Origin: Protopterus annectens
Taxonomy: Eukaryota; Chordata; Ceratodontiformes; Protopteridae
Assembly (NCBI RefSeq): GCF_019279795.1
Contig: NC_056735.1
Span: 1,940,876,955 to 1,940,940,954, forward strand
DNA: 64,000 nucleotides
Direction: 5' to 3'
In this document: positions 1 through 12,853 of the stretch, one piece after another
How the letters are laid out: every line of letters begins with the position of its first letter
How positions within the stretch are numbered: position 1 is the stretch's first letter
Translations under genes and position numbers: made by a program
The notes under the pieces: generated by a model
What the model was told of the DNA's origin: nothing
Databases searched by the model: none
Seen by the model: only the letters and a program-made list of their open reading frames with translations

Positions 1-199
1 TCTGTATTCATTCTTTCTTTCTTTTGAAGACTTCCTGGACTTCTGAATTTCACCACCATCATTCCTTATGTATCTTATTTCCATACCTGGCTCAGCCACA
101 TATCTGTTCTGCAGTCCTAACAGATGCTGTTTTTAGGTGCTGCCATTCTTATTCAAGTTCACTTATTTCCTTCTGTTTTTGGGGTGCTAAAGACCTGAC

Positions 200-1265
200 T
201 TATTAATTGAACTGTTGTACTTTCTCTCCAGTCAACTTACAGGTCCTCAGCTTGGTCTTTAATGACCATAGAACCTTCTCTGACCACTGCTTGTAGCTGA
301 TTCTGGCAACCAGTGGTTTATGATGTGGCCTGACTGTTTCACTGAGGATGACTTTGCAGTCATTGATTCTACCTCAGTGCCCTTTCCTTTCTAGGCAGAA
401 GTCTACCCGAGTTGCATATTGGCCACTTTTGATAGTTATCTTGTGACTGTCTGTCTTTCTGAACCATGTGTTGACTACCATTAGGCCATTTATCAGACAG
501 AAGTCAATAATGACCTCTTCTTCTTTTTTTCCATTGTCTCACCCATGTGGACCCAGGTAGTCCTCATAGCTTGTTTTGTCTGTCTTTATATGTGCATTCA
601 ATTTACTTATTATCAACACCAGTTCAAGTTGTCCTGCTTATTCTATTAGGCCCTCCAACAGTTGTCTGAATGCACTCTTTTCCTTATTTTCACAACCCTG
701 CTGTAGAGCATAGGTTGATCTTATGAATATTGCCCTATAATTACACTGGAATCTGATTGCCATGAGTCTGTCACTAATTCTGATGACATCCCTAACTTCC
801 TTCTGAAGCCTGTCTTTCACCACAATTCCAACACTGTTTTTAACCTGTCCTCCTCCTGAGTAATAGACTCTGTATCCAAAGATAAGTGACTTTACTGCAC
901 TGCCCTTCTTTCTTGTCTTTTGGATGCATAGAGTGTGCAGCCTCCTCCTTACCATCATGTCATCAACTTTCAAGCTGCATCTTGTCAGTGAACCTATAGT
1001 GAGTGTAGCAATTCTCAGTTCATGTTTGTCAGTTTGATTCATTTTACATACAGCTTTCACTCAACAGAGCTATCACAGGTAACCCAGGCTGGGCAACAGG
1101 ATACCAGCTGTTCAGTAGCTTATTGACCCAGGGCTGCTGAGCTTTATGGCGGGTACACACTGGCTAATAGGGCCACATACAACCCTCCCCACTGTTAGTA
1201 TAGGTCCCTGGCATAGGTTGGGGTAGGCAGGGTCCTCAACGCACTTATCACCACAAATACCTATG
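200..1265 (-). mobile_element. RTE-type LINE relic, endonuclease region
   Basis: Minus-strand fragment of a non-LTR retrotransposon. An open stretch of about 140 codons (1060 down to 638) reads like the N-terminal AP-endonuclease-like domain of RTE elements: an IATLTIGSLT-like start, a DMMVRRR segment, CIQKTRKKGS where functional elements have the catalytic glutamate in CxQETxWKG, and a VGIVVKDRL strand. The same protein resumes with breaks from about 600 down to 240, with VVNTWFRKTDSHKIT and a TRVDF segment, matching the end of the RTE endonuclease domain. The QE-to-QK change, an in-frame TGA and frame changes show it is dead. Sequence from 1060 to 1265 is probably 5' UTR. The reverse transcriptase part is not present in the window; it would lie to the left or is deleted. 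Domain assignment is by eye from family knowledge. Confidence 0.7.
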
Positions 1266-1788
1266 CCCATTTGTTGATATTAGTCAACATGACTAAATCA
1301 CTCAGAGCCATATTTTACACTGTCAAGTGGCTAGCCCTGTCACAGCTTGTAGTCTGTGGTCTGTGTTATCCTATGTTGAGGATACTGCACCCCACAGCAG
1401 ATGCCCAAAGTGGTTGGTCTGTACAACTATTCCCACTAAAGGGCATTATGTAAAGTCTGTACTGCTGCCCACAGGGAGCTGTGTGAACATTTAAATGCAT
1501 TCTATTTAGGAAAAGTGTAGACAATAAGAAGCATTACACACATGACATGCAAGTCTTATATGGTGGGTATTGAAACTCTTATCTCTGAAGTTACACAATC
1601 AAGAGAGCACTGTATTTGTCACAAGTTCCACAGCAGAAATCTGACTCTTAAGGGGAAAGAGTGTACTTTTCTCAGAATGACCTTATCATTATGTTTCTTA
1701 CAAGATGTTTCCATAACAAAAATTGATAAGGGAGCTATGGGCACATTTAAATGCCTTCCTTTCAGAAAGAGTGGAGATGGCCACAAGC

Positions 1789-1792
<4 letters not shown>

Positions 1793-1875
<83 letters not shown>
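1793..1875. repeat. (CA)n microsatellite within tandem unit 2
   Basis: Uninterrupted CA dinucleotide run of about 41 repeats at the position where neighbouring units carry only a short CA seed. Long CA/TG-encoded reading frames across it are artefacts. Confidence 0.95.
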
Positions 1876-1877
<2 letters not shown>

Positions 1878-3017
1878 CTTACATGGTGGGCATTGAACCT
1901 TCTTATCTAGTTAAACAATCTAGAGAGCACTGTACTAGTTGTATGTGCCGCAGAAGAAGTATGACTCTTAAGCGGATAGAGTTCACTTTTGTCAAGATGA
2001 CCTCATCACTTAGTTTACTACAGTATGATTCTGTAAAAAATGGATAAGGGAGTTATAAGCACATTTAAATACATTCTCTTCAGGGGAAGTGGAGATAGGA
2101 GCAAGAGCACCCACACACACAAACACATGCTGTTCGTGTATGGTGGTTATTGAACCTTCTTATTGCCGGTTACACAATCTAGAGAGCACTGCGCTAGTCT
2201 CACATGTCACAGGAGAAGTCAGACTCTTAAGGAAAGAAAGTGCAATTTTGTCAGGATGACCTCATCACTGTGCTTACTACATGATATTTCTGTAAAGACT
2301 TGGATAAGTGAGCTGCGTACACATTTAAATGTATTCTCTTCAGTGGAAGTGGAGACAGCCACAAAGTACACTTTTGACATGATGACAGCATCATTGTGTT
2401 TACTATAGGATACTTCCATAAAATTATGGAAAAGGCGTTCTTGTGCACATTTAAATGCATTCACCTCAGGGAAAGAGGAGACAGGAACAAGCATTACACA
2501 GACACATGCACACAAACACAAACAAGCAAAAGTCCTCCACGGTTGGTATTGATCCTTCTACATATGTAGTTACACCATTTAGACTGCAATGTACTAGTTA
2601 TAAGTGCCACAGAAGTGCACTTTTGGCTGGATGACCTCATCAGTGTGTTTCATACAGGATGTTTCTGTAACAATAGGGATTAGGGAGCTCTGAGAACAGT
2701 TAAATGTATTATTCCTCAGGAGAGCTGGATACAACACCCAGTGTTGCGCACAGTTTCACACAGATGTTGTCTATGTTTGGCTTAAAACCTACAACTTCTA
2801 TAAATAATACAATTGAGAGATCACTCTATTAATCACAAGTGCCACAGAAGGAGTCTGGTGCTTTTGAGGACAGAGTGCTCTATTGTAAAAATGACCTCAT
2901 CAGTGAGCTTCATACAAGATATCCCTGTTACATTTGGGATTATGGATCTCTTAGAACAGTTAAATGTATTATGATCAGCAGAAGTGTATACATCAGCAAG
3001 CGGTACACACAGTCCGG

Positions 3018-3215
<198 letters not shown>

Positions 3216-3320
3216 CAGATATCTTCCGTGGTGAGTATCAAACCTCCTACCTATCTAGATTACACAATCTGAAGAGTAACATATTAGTTGCAGAAGACAG
3301 ACAACACCTATTTTAAACTG

Positions 3321-4652
3321 GACATTTGAATATTTGTAAAGCGCAATGCTTCAAAGAGATGTTACTGTGCATCTCCGGTTGTGCAATAAAGCCATATGTA
3401 TGCACAGGACTATGTAACATCACTATGATTTTTTACATGTATTGACATATTTTGTAATGAAATATAGATACTGTCCTTACTGAAAATTGTTTTACTGTGA
3501 TGGACATTGACATGTTCCACATAACGGGATGACATACACATTAACTGTTGCAGTGGATTATCAGACAGTGCTGTGACATCATGTTGGGATGATTGCCCAC
3601 TTGTATTGTCTTAACTTGCACTATTCGCATTGGCAAGACAAATGTGTAAGGTCTATATAGGACAGTGTACTGCAGAATGACAGTGATGGATTTGGTTAGA
3701 ATAGGTTAACCAAGCTGGTAGCACAGTGCAAATGAAAACTCTGCAGAGCAGACATATACTTTAAACGGATGAGTTGAGTCAATATCATTCAAGAATCATG
3801 ATAATTTATTGACAACAGTAATACAGGCATACAAATGTTGTGCAACAGAAAACTGTAGATGTTTTTTTTTTCTATTGTACTCATTGAGTACAGTGTTGGT
3901 AATCTGATTTGAACTGCTGATGACAAAGTGTTAGCATGTGTGGAATGTTGAACTTAAAATGGCAGTTAGCAATACCCACAGTTAAATATATGATAGGAAT
4001 ATGATATATCATGAAGTAACAAAATGATTTACAGCAGTAACTAAACCCATGATACTCTGCAAAAACATCAGTCTACAAACAGGGATAATTATTTCAACAT
4101 GCTACGTAGAAACTCTTAATTCAACACATCCGGCAGCCTAATAATTGATAATTAACTTTTATCACAGTACTGCCATTAATATGGCTTTACTCCTTATTCT
4201 TATATTGCAGCACATTTAATCAAATTTGCTTGACAGCAACCGGACTATTGCAGATTAAACTGAAATCTTCAGCTTTTGTGATAAGAAGTTATACAGTGTT
4301 CAATGTCACTCTGCATTGCTATACTATGCCAAACTCTGTGCAAATGTTTAGAGCATAAAGTGAAAGCTTTTCTATCAGCCATTTCTGGTCATGTGTGTTG
4401 TGCGTGAATCTATTATCTGGCCAGATTAAGTGGTGTGAAAAAAGTGTGGGTAGGACAGTGGGGAAAATTTGATTGGCAAGCAGTGGGTAGCACACAGGAG
4501 AAAGAATGCAAAAATGTACAGGAAGGTCAAAGAAGAGCACCATTGCTATCTACTTCTTCACAACAGAAATGTCCAGCAAACAGTACACACAGTTTCATGA
4601 CCTAGCATTGTCACCCAACAAGTGATGGGTGTCAACAACAGAACAATGCTGT
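3321..4652. other. Unassigned AT-rich DNA
   Basis: No open frame of interest and no recognised repeat. A B-box-like TTTGAAC near 3907 has no properly spaced A box, so I do not call a SINE. A 74-codon minus frame at 4319-4543 has no recognisable domain. Confidence 0.4.
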
Positions 4653-4781
4653 TTGACCAACTGGACCAAATCAATTGTGTCAAGATGACACATAGGCAAA
4701 ATATGCACAGGGCATAATGACCAAATTGATCAAATCAATTGTTTCAAGATAACACATAGGCAAAATATGCACAGAGCATAA
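4653..4781. repeat. Tandem duplication, ~65-bp unit, two copies
   Basis: Two adjacent copies of a 64-65-bp unit, 4653-4717 and 4718-4781. Each starts TGACCAA, contains CACATAGGCAAAATATGCAC and ends GCATA; they differ at a handful of bases. A simple local duplication. Confidence 0.85.
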
Positions 4782-5495
4782 TTCTTTTTTTGAGACACAG
4801 TCTTTTCAATGTTGCTGACACATGCATCGAGGTATCTCTTCATTTTATCCTCCACTAGCCTTGTCAGATCTTGCTGGTGGCAAAATCACCACTGCTACTG
4901 CTCCTGGATCATACCACTGCAACTGCAGTGGGGCAAGAGCTACCTGACACACTTGGACCAAGTACAGCAGGGGTTGTCAAGGCAACACTGATAGGTTGTG
5001 ACCCTGAAGTGTCAGCTCTCTGTGCAGCCATCTGTGGAGGGACAGTGGGCCTAGCCTCAGTGGACAGTGTTCCTCATTGTGTTGTTGATGATTACTTTTC
5101 AGCATCAAGTTATGCAAACTGCAGATTGTTAATAAATTATGACCACCCCCCAAACATTAGAGTAGAATGGTGGAGGGAGGCATAAAATAGAGATAATTAG
5201 ATAAATGGCATGCCACAGTACTTAATATTTTAAACAAAATTGGATTGACAATACACAAATATGATAAATTAGTATTGCACACCTTTACAACATCTAATAT
5301 GATGGAAAGGTTTTTGTGTCATTAAATAAATAAATGTGACTCTGTGACATAAGAAACAGCTGCCTTTATTTTACTATAATTGACTGGAATTATGCATTCT
5401 AAATTAGTTATTACAATTATCATAATGTAATTCGTCCTGACAAACTGAAGTTGAGATCTTATAAATAATTATCAATTAAAAAAAATAATAATTGC
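4782..5495. other. Unassigned; one unrecognised 104-codon frame
   Basis: A plus frame at 4871-5185 is open for 104 codons and richer in G+C than its surroundings, with several alanine/leucine stretches. I recognise no domain, and the opposite strand is equally uninformative. It may be a decayed exon of a transposon protein. The remainder is AT-rich. Confidence 0.3.
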
Positions 5496-5560
5496 TGCAT
5501 CTGAGTACTGAACCCACACACAGTAAGGGTGCATTCTAATCAGCTAACTCAAGCAGCAAG
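5496..5560 (-). mobile_element. tRNA-derived SINE head
   Basis: On the minus strand an A-box-like TTAGCTGATTAGAATGC (complement of 5531-5547) is followed by a B-box-like GGGTTCAGTACTCAG (complement of 5501-5515). The spacing and the intervening ACTGTGTGTG resemble a tRNA anticodon-arm remnant. The body and tail downstream (lower coordinates) are AT-rich and unclear. Both boxes carry substitutions, so this is a relic, not a tRNA gene. Confidence 0.5.
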
Positions 5561-7029
5561 TGTTGTTAAGGAAGGGAAGCAACCTTGCAATGAATGAAGG
5601 ATGAGGTATGCCTGCTCGAGATGCTCGTGCTCAAGTGAATGAAAATAGTATTATGGCTTGAATATTTACATGAATCATACTTACCTGGGCTGGCTGGCGA
5701 GATAATTATTGTCATAACATAGACAGGTCGTGGGTCAGTGCACTTACACAACTGGGGGGGGGTGTTCCCAAGTCTAAATTCAGCCTCCTATCAGCTTTGA
5801 GGTCCTGCATTTAAAATCACTATAATGGTGACGATGTTGCTTTTCAATATATGGAATGCCAGTTGCAGTGAAGACAGTCTTGGCTAGGCTATTATAAGCC
5901 ACAGCCTTACACTGAGACCTGGTATTATCCCCCTGCAGCAATCTAAAGCTGTAGCACTTCACAGAGAGTGCCAAAAATATCCTGGACTCCTCAACACCTA
6001 ACCTTTGTGGTCTAAATTTACCACCGTTCTCTGCCTTGCCAGTTATGTTTTCAAAAGTCAAGCTGATAAAATATGTCTGAGTTAGAGCCTAACACAGATC
6101 TTGCATGTTACTGGTATTGGGGAAAAAATGCACAGGCTTGTCAACTGCATTAGCACAACTGAAAGCAGATGGACTCCTTCTCAGACACATTGGCACTGCT
6201 TACAACACATAGCAGTAAAGGTCTGAACCATGGCATTGAGCTGTGCCATGTTCTAGTTTCTACACAGGTTTACACATTTACACAGTTTACACAGGTTCTA
6301 GTGTTCAACAATGGACTGCTTAATGGTGTGGCTTTTAAAGTTTATAACTTGGAAGGTGAAAGATGCTGAGATCTGGCAAGTTGTCATGTTGGCGCTTACA
6401 CAATGTTAAAATATTATTGTAACAGCTAGGAATCAAATTAATGCGAAAAAGTATGTAAAAATTGCAACTTAATTTATTAACTAATACTGCTACAGGAGAA
6501 CTAACTTTCCAGTATGGAAATTTTACTGATAGTAATTTCCAAATGAATGGAGTTATACTTCAGAGAGGCCTTAATGTGTGTAGTTGTAATTGTGTCAGAA
6601 TGAATTCCTATGTAAAAGTCATTATTTCTGCAAAGAAATATAGCTCAATCTGATGCAGTTGAATGTGTTGTTTAATGCAGGTTGTTTTATGCTACATACT
6701 TCACAAGACATAAGGGTTCTAAATGCATAGTTGGGATATGTAATGAACTATGATGATTATAAAAAAGTACCATGTCCATCATACATATGCCAGCGAATTG
6801 TTTATGAAATATAATAATTGTCATGGCTAAGAAACTGGACACAGATTAGGATGAGTTTTTCTGTAAAACATTAATTATATATGCTAAACTGAACTGTTTC
6901 AGAATGCAAGGCTTAATGATACATTGATTGCAAGAAATTGTTTAACATTATCAATTTTATTTAGTCTTAGAATCATATTCAAAAAGTTCTGAGAAATGGA
7001 CTTCTTACACCCCTTTTATAAAGAAACTT
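5561..7029. other. Unassigned AT-rich DNA with small unrecognised frames
   Basis: A minus frame of 93 codons at 5780-6061 (start MTFENITG) is open and not low-complexity, but I cannot match it to a family. Frames at 6169-6369 and 6462-6653 look like chance. No repeat structure was seen. Confidence 0.3.
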
Positions 7030-7105
7030 GTAGCTAGATTTGAACCCTTAATAGATTACATTGTTTACCTAATGTTGCTGCCCTTACACTTTGTGCCACT
7101 AAGAT
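7030..7105 (-). mobile_element. tRNA-derived SINE head
   Basis: Minus-strand reading gives CTTAGTGGCACAAAGTG (A-box-like, complement of 7087-7103) and AAGGGTTCAAATCTAG (B-box-like, complement of 7034-7049). The spacing is tRNA-like. The B box is close to the consensus GGTTCRANNCC. The downstream body was not delimited. Confidence 0.6.
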
Positions 7106-7109
7106 GGAT

Positions 7110-8480
7110 CTATGACAGGTGGACTTTTTCATTTCAGCATTGTCTAGAGTTCTAAGGAAAGTGAAGCATTTCCAGGTGTGTTTACACTAAGACAGCCTAC
7201 ACTAAATGTTATACTTTTTCCTGGAAGCATTGAACCATGTTTGTAAGCTGCCAGGAAGACAGCAAACATCTCAGCACAAAAAAGTAAATATTATGATTAT
7301 TTGCAAAAGTGTTCTCTAAACAGGATTGAGACAATTCTTCTTGTGCCTTATTTCTTTTGATTCACTTCATTTATGATTTATGCCACAGATAAAGTTACCA
7401 GGCAGGTGTTTTTTCTTCAATGATTACTGTCCACAGTGGTACCAGCTACACAATGCTGCCAAGCATCTTTGTTCTACATAAGGCAGACTAAATTACATTT
7501 TTCATTTGCTTCCATAGGTAGTGAACCCTGTTTGCATGCTAAAAATTGAAGAGCAACTGAACCTAAAACAAAAAAAAACTGTAAATAAAAAGACGACATA
7601 CTGTGATTATTTGCTGTGTGATCCTTAAAATGAAAAAACATTGAAAAGTAAATATTGTGATTAATGGCAACATGTTCTGTAAACATGATTTGAACAATGC
7701 TTCATGTACCTTATTTCACTTGATTCATTTCAGATACACCTTGTACCACATAATTTGACATCTGTCAGGTGCATTTACTGAAGTAAGTACTTTCCTTGCT
7801 GCTGAGGACCATGCAATGATACCAGGCATGCTTGAGATACCTAAGCAGCCTAAATTAACATTTTCACTTTTTTTCCTTGGGTAGTGAACCATGTTTGCAT
7901 GCTGCTAACTGAAAAGGAAATGGAAAAGACTTTAGAAGAGAAATATATAATGCAGAAAAATGCATAAAGTTAATGAAATGTAATGCATGGGTCTATGAAG
8001 CAATGACCAGAGCAAAAAGTGCATTCAAGTGAACATTTCTTAATTCTCACATCTCCTTACAACATCAGACAAGAACGTTATGGAAAACATTTTCAGAACT
8101 GTGGTTAATGACAATTAATGTGAAAGTGGACAGTCTAATGATTACATGTTGTTAGCAACAGTGACAACAATTCATTTTTAAACAACACAGTGGTATCACA
8201 AAATGTGATTAAATATGTATTCAGATAACCCTCTGTAGAAGTATCATGGGAGTCAATCTGAACCATGCATCAGATGTCTTTTATTTTTAAGCTCAATGTA
8301 CTTACACCTTTGATTCACAGAAAAAGTTAACTGTGAAGAGTATTTTCTTCCCTGAGTACTATCCAGAGTGCTAACAGATGTACATTGTTGACTGGATATG
8401 TTTTGCTACCTATGGCATCCTAAAGTAAATTTTATAGTTTTTCCCTTAATCCGTGAAAGTGAAATTTATGCTGTCAAGTG
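7110..8480. repeat. Diverged direct repeats, ~300-570-bp spacing
   Basis: A segment related to GTAGTGAACCATGTTTGCATG recurs near 7218, 7518, 7883 and, more decayed, 8450. Each is preceded by related sequence (a TTTTCACTTTTTTCC-like run, AGGCAGACTAAATTACA-like runs, and a stretch mentioning TACCAGGCATG). This suggests an old tandem or dispersed repeat. On the minus strand the landmark contains GGTTCACTACC, which resembles a B box, so these may be decayed SINE units, but no clear A box was found. Confidence 0.45.
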
Positions 8481-8584
8481 GAGCACAAATGATACAAGAC
8501 AAAAAAAAAACTAACACTCAATTATTATAGATCAGTTTCTTTACCTGCACATTTAACCAAAATGCATTATATTGCAATGGGGAT

Positions 8585-8660
8585 AAGAATGGATTTGAAT
8601 CCTCAAACAAGGATATTGAAAGCAATAATTTTCCACTATTTCCCAGAGTTGCCACAGACA
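8585..8660 (-). mobile_element. tRNA-derived SINE head
   Basis: Minus-strand A-box-like CTGTGGCAACTCTGGG (complement of 8642-8657) and B-box-like GAGGATTCAAATCC (complement of 8591-8604) at tRNA-like spacing. It is flanked by AT-rich DNA in which the rest of the element was not delimited. Confidence 0.55.
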
Positions 8661-9114
8661 GTGACATATACTAACAATGTGATAAAGAGTTATATGTAAT
8701 GATAATGTGAAATTATATCAAGTCATTGTGAAAGTGCATGACAAACAAGTTATAAAAGTTGTGCTTTCACTTTTGACAGTGAAAGTCTGGATGTTTGGGA
8801 TATTGAAAACAGCATAATTATGTTCTCACATGATATTAAACAAAGACTACAGGTATATTCCTTTCATTCTGAGTGGTGCCTGCTTTTATTATCTATATTT
8901 TTATAATAGCAACTCTGAGCTTTATTGCTATATGATATCTTTAACAAAGCTTAAAGTACTCTGTTTAATATGAAAGTTTCTTACTAAGGACCAGTAACTG
9001 TGGTCATTAAATCCAGAATTTGAATGTTAGGACTCTTGATCTCTGAAATCACCCAATGTATTTGCAGACTTTTTGTTAAATCTCTTCTCCTTGACAAGGC
9101 CTTAGTAGGTGTAT
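8661..9114. other. Unassigned AT-rich DNA
   Basis: No coding signal. Around 9022-9055 there is weak similarity to the tRNA-like part of the 1.5-3.3 kb array (GACTCTTGATCTCTGAAATCAC versus the array's AACTCTTATCTCTGAAGTTAC), perhaps a very old copy. Confidence 0.3.
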
Positions 9115-9482
9115 GTCAAGGAGGGGAGACTGTTAAAGCTGATTATCCGTACAGTTAAGGTAATAGTAGACATCTGCAAGCCATTAACAGGGAACACTTC
9201 TCAGTGATTTCCTTGCATTGCTAGGGCATGTGCATGTACATTTGTAGGTCTCTATACCATGTTTACATGCCCTTATGCTTAGTGCAGCTTTTAGCATTCA
9301 GAAATGCTAACAATTTCATGCCTCATTTACATACTCTGAGTGCTCACAGGGCTGACTCTGTACTATATAAAGGAAACTGTGTAGCTAATGGCCTTCTATG
9401 ATACTTGGCAGCATGTTTTGAAATACAAAGCTTAATACAGCTAGTAAAACAAGACTATTTTCTAGACTGCTGTATTTTCAAG
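9115..9482 (+). mobile_element. Possible solo LTR
   Basis: The segment begins TGTCAAGGAGGGGAGACTG, a G-rich TG start common in Gypsy-type LTRs. It carries a TATA-box-like CTATATAAAGG near 9363 and is followed by a splice-donor-like AAGGTATG near 9480. I could not find a matching second LTR, a primer-binding site or a target duplication. The call rests only on these promoter-like hallmarks. Confidence 0.22.
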
Positions 9483-11040
9483 GTATGTTGCTATTTCTTA
9501 ATTCATTATTTTTTGTTTAATATTAAAAGGTGAAGTACAGTGATCACTGAAAAGCATTTGCATTATTTTAAATGCATCAACTTTTATCCCTTCCTTTTGC
9601 CATAGCTATGCCTGCATTTCTACAATTATGCTACTGAATGCTACATGGATAATGTATTGTTTATTTTCTATGCCATGTTTGCACACTTATTGCAGAAGAT
9701 TGTATTGTATGTATGTAGGACATTCTGCTGCTTTTACTTGTGTAAGCAAGAAAAGAAAAACATGTTCTGTTTGTGTATTTCTACAGGACTGAGCTCCACA
9801 GCAGTAGATATGGCAGTTATCACAGCTTGGTGTTATTTTTCTAATGCTGCATTCTTAATTGTTATTGTTAATGCAGCAATGCATTACAAAAAGGATTAAA
9901 CTTGTGTTATCTCCATTGCAGAAGCATTATAAGGTCTGTGCTGATAACTGAGATTTTAATATAATTAAATTTTGTGGGGAGTAAATTATCTGTAGTCATA
10001 TTGAGAACTTAACACATAGAAATGGTTTGTGTGCATGTTGAATGCATGCAGTCACACAGAAATGAGCTCACAGCCATCCTGTCTGTCTATTATATATTTC
10101 ATTTTATGTGTCTGTTTTTTGTTTCATCTCATACAGGAATAGGTCACCTGAGAAGACATCTGTAGCCCGTAAGCCACCATAGAGTGATACACAAAATAAG
10201 GTCATTATCCAGACCTTAAGTTGCCATGGAACTTTTCTGTTAGGGAGAGGTAGAGATAGATGTGACCAGTCTGCCTGAGATAGGATATGGCAGTAGGTGG
10301 TTGATGACTTTAATGGTGTTGGAGGGCAAGGAAGAACCTATTCCAAGATAAGACACCAGGAAACTGACATGATAACCGCTGCACACAGTTGGGTTGCTGC
10401 AATTGCCTGGGAAGAGGTGGCTAGGTGGGGGTGGTCCTGCTATCAAACCACCACTAAATGAAATTGAAAAGTTCCTCTGCACTGTCAATGATCCATATAG
10501 TTTAGCGGAGAGTTCGACCAGAATTCTGGATTATGGTGCTGATGTGGAAGATGATCCAGGATGTCACAAATAGACCTTCCAGGTATGCAGGAAAGTGTCA
10601 TTGTTATACCTTTGTATGCATATATCTAAGCTGTCTGATAAATGTAACATATGTAGTGAGCCAGAGATAACTGTAAGTCAGACTTCAGTCATATAGAAAT
10701 AGTGGAGTTTGTTTTAGGTTTAGGGGAACCCAACTGTTCACTCAATTTTTTTATGATAATTTTTTTTTTAAAACTGCACTTGTGAGGGGGCATGCTCTCT
10801 TTTTGTTGTTTCATTTGCATTTTGATATCTAGCAGATGTCTTTCCTTTCCATTCCTCACATAGCGGCACTTATGGATTGCAGGCTGCCGGCCCACCTGCA
10901 CATGGTAAGGGCACATTTGCTTTTTTTGTTAGTACTGTATATAAGGTAGACTCAGGTCTACATGACAGTAAAGTTTTTGTAGTTTTAACACCCGTTAATA
11001 AGTTTAACATACCTTTATTATAAGGAAATCTGTGATAGAT
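9483..11040. other. Unassigned DNA with one 84-codon frame
   Basis: A plus frame at 9645-9899 is rich in Phe, Cys and Leu, as expected of translated AT-rich DNA; I do not support it as a gene. 10130-10600 has somewhat higher G+C but no recognised protein. Confidence 0.3.
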
Positions 11041-11935
11041 TGTAGTCTATATTTTTCTGTTTGTTGTGTTTATTGCTTGTTATCATAGGTGATCCTGAGA
11101 GTGGCAATGTGGCAGTCCTACCACCCGATGTCAAAGAAATGCTAGTTTCTAGTGATAATTATGGTGCTGGTGAACAGGTACAGTCTGGAAGTGCAGAGGG
11201 TCAGTCTGACACCAAGGTTGTGACTCCAACATTCCCTGCCCATGTTTCATACACAGTATATCTACTCTTACCCAGGACACAGACACCACTAATATAGGAC
11301 AGGTTGTAGTTGACAGAGTTGATCAGGCTAATGTGGTTACTCCAGTTGGAGAACCAGTTGCCTCTCTCAGTAGCCATTGTGAGGTCACTGTGGTACAGAA
11401 GATGATTGGTAGTGGTGCTCAGAGGAAATTTGCTGTCCACTCTCCTGAAGTTGGTTTGTCATTAGGTGCTGCCAGATATATATGTAGGACCATAGTGGAG
11501 GCACAAGCACATTCCACCCAGACCTCAAAAGAGGTAGTGTGACTATTAAATGTCATGCGTTCTAATGTGAGTGATCCCCTGAAATTTGTGAGCAGCTAGT
11601 TAGACAGGATGAATGACACACTGGATTGAGCAGTTCCTTTGATGAAACATCTGTTGGGGAAGGGTGGGCATCCATGGTTTCAGAGATCAGCTACCATATT
11701 CTGGTGTTAGCAGATGTTGCCATTCAAGATCCTATCCCCACAGTGACGCTAGATCCATTGCTCCATCAGTGATTTCAGTGTCTACAAGCAGACATAGTTG
11801 GCCATGGGGTCATGGCTCTGGATGTAGTCCTGATGAGAGATTGTTCAACCAATTCTGCTCATTTTCAGACAGCACCCCAAATTGTAGCCGGGGTCATAGA
11901 AGTAGTAGTACTACTCCTGGCTAAGGTGGTTCTTG
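11041..11935 (+). pseudogene. Decayed coding-like sequence, unidentified
   Basis: Several overlapping plus frames give non-low-complexity, valine-, serine- and proline-rich protein-like text: 11061-11297, 11333-11542, and a better frame near 11700-11925 running through a single stop with VGHGVMALDVVLM. This pattern of switching frames looks like an old protein gene. I recognise no domain. It lies about 1.5 kb beyond the 3' end of the Harbinger transposase and could be the second (Myb/SANT-like) ORF such transposons carry, but no SANT motif is visible, so this is only a guess. Confidence 0.25.
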
Positions 11936-12540
11936 TGTATGGGTGGGTGGGATGATGCTGAACTGAGTGGTCTATCATGCATAGCATGCACCTGGTCAAG
12001 AAGCCAAAGTGCAATGCTAGCATAGTGCTTGATTGTGTTCATGCAGACACACACACATTGAAAAAAAAATGGATAACTTACCCATACCACTTTACACTCA
12101 TGCAAACTATCTAAACAGCACTGTTTACTGCTATACCTCTGTTGTTACTGGCCCTAGACACTGTATTCTCTGAGAGGTACCTGTGTTTCTTACTTGCACT
12201 CAATCACTTCTTTGGCATCAACCTTACCCCCCCCCCCCACCATGTGCCAGTGATGATGACTGTGTCTGTCTCTTTGCTCATGTTTTTGTGAGTTAGGGTT
12301 GCGTATACATCTGATGTACACAGTGGACAGCTGATGCTTGCTTATTCATAATAGTGGATTTATCAATTTGCATTGCAGAGCTGAAGTTATTGATTTTTGT
12401 TCCTACTCATTTGAGAAAAGATTACTTCTATAATTGTTGAACTGCATCACATTTCAGTTAGTATTGTCATTACATCATTGAAAGCATTAGGTACTTCAGT
12501 CTTGCTTTTTGGTATACTTGTGGAGATACAGGTATAACTG
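11936..12540. other. Unassigned DNA
   Basis: No gene or repeat recognised. There is a short C-run of about 12 near 12228. Confidence 0.3.
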
Positions 12541-12853
12541 CAGTAAACTCCCTCTTATCCGGCCAGTCTTTAGCCAGCCTCCTCTTTAACTGGCCATCAA
12601 ATATCTGCCATAGACCTAGCAAAAGATAACAGAGAAGAGCAACACTTCCACCTTCTTTGGGCTAAATAATGACAGACATTTGAGATTTAGACTTCATATT
12701 CATTAGAAGAATGCATACTAACAGAAGTCCCATTATTCTAGCTGATTTATAACAAATACATATTATTTTGTATACTTTTACTGACTAACCAGCCATTTGT
12801 TTATCCAGCCTAAGGTCCAGTCCCAGCAAGACCAGATAAGAGAGAGTATACTG
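12541..12853. mobile_element. pogo/Tigger-like MITE
   Basis: A 313-bp element with terminal inverted repeats. The left end reads CAGTAAACTCCCTCTTATCC, and the right end in reverse complement reads CAGTATACTCTCTCTTATCT. CAGT-starting ends with an early CTTATCCGGC-like segment are typical of pogo/Tigger elements in the Tc1/mariner superfamily. The interior is AT-rich and codes for nothing, so it would depend on a transposase from elsewhere. The flanking dinucleotides do not now read TA/TA (TG on both sides), so the expected TA duplication is not confirmed. Confidence 0.65.

Noticed and set aside
5496-5560. Functional tRNA gene
   Set aside because: The A and B boxes are substituted and no full cloverleaf can be drawn; a SINE head is the better explanation.
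9645-9899. 84-codon frame as a small membrane protein
   Set aside because: Hydrophobic composition is expected from AT-rich DNA; no initiation context, conservation or neighbouring coding signal supports it.
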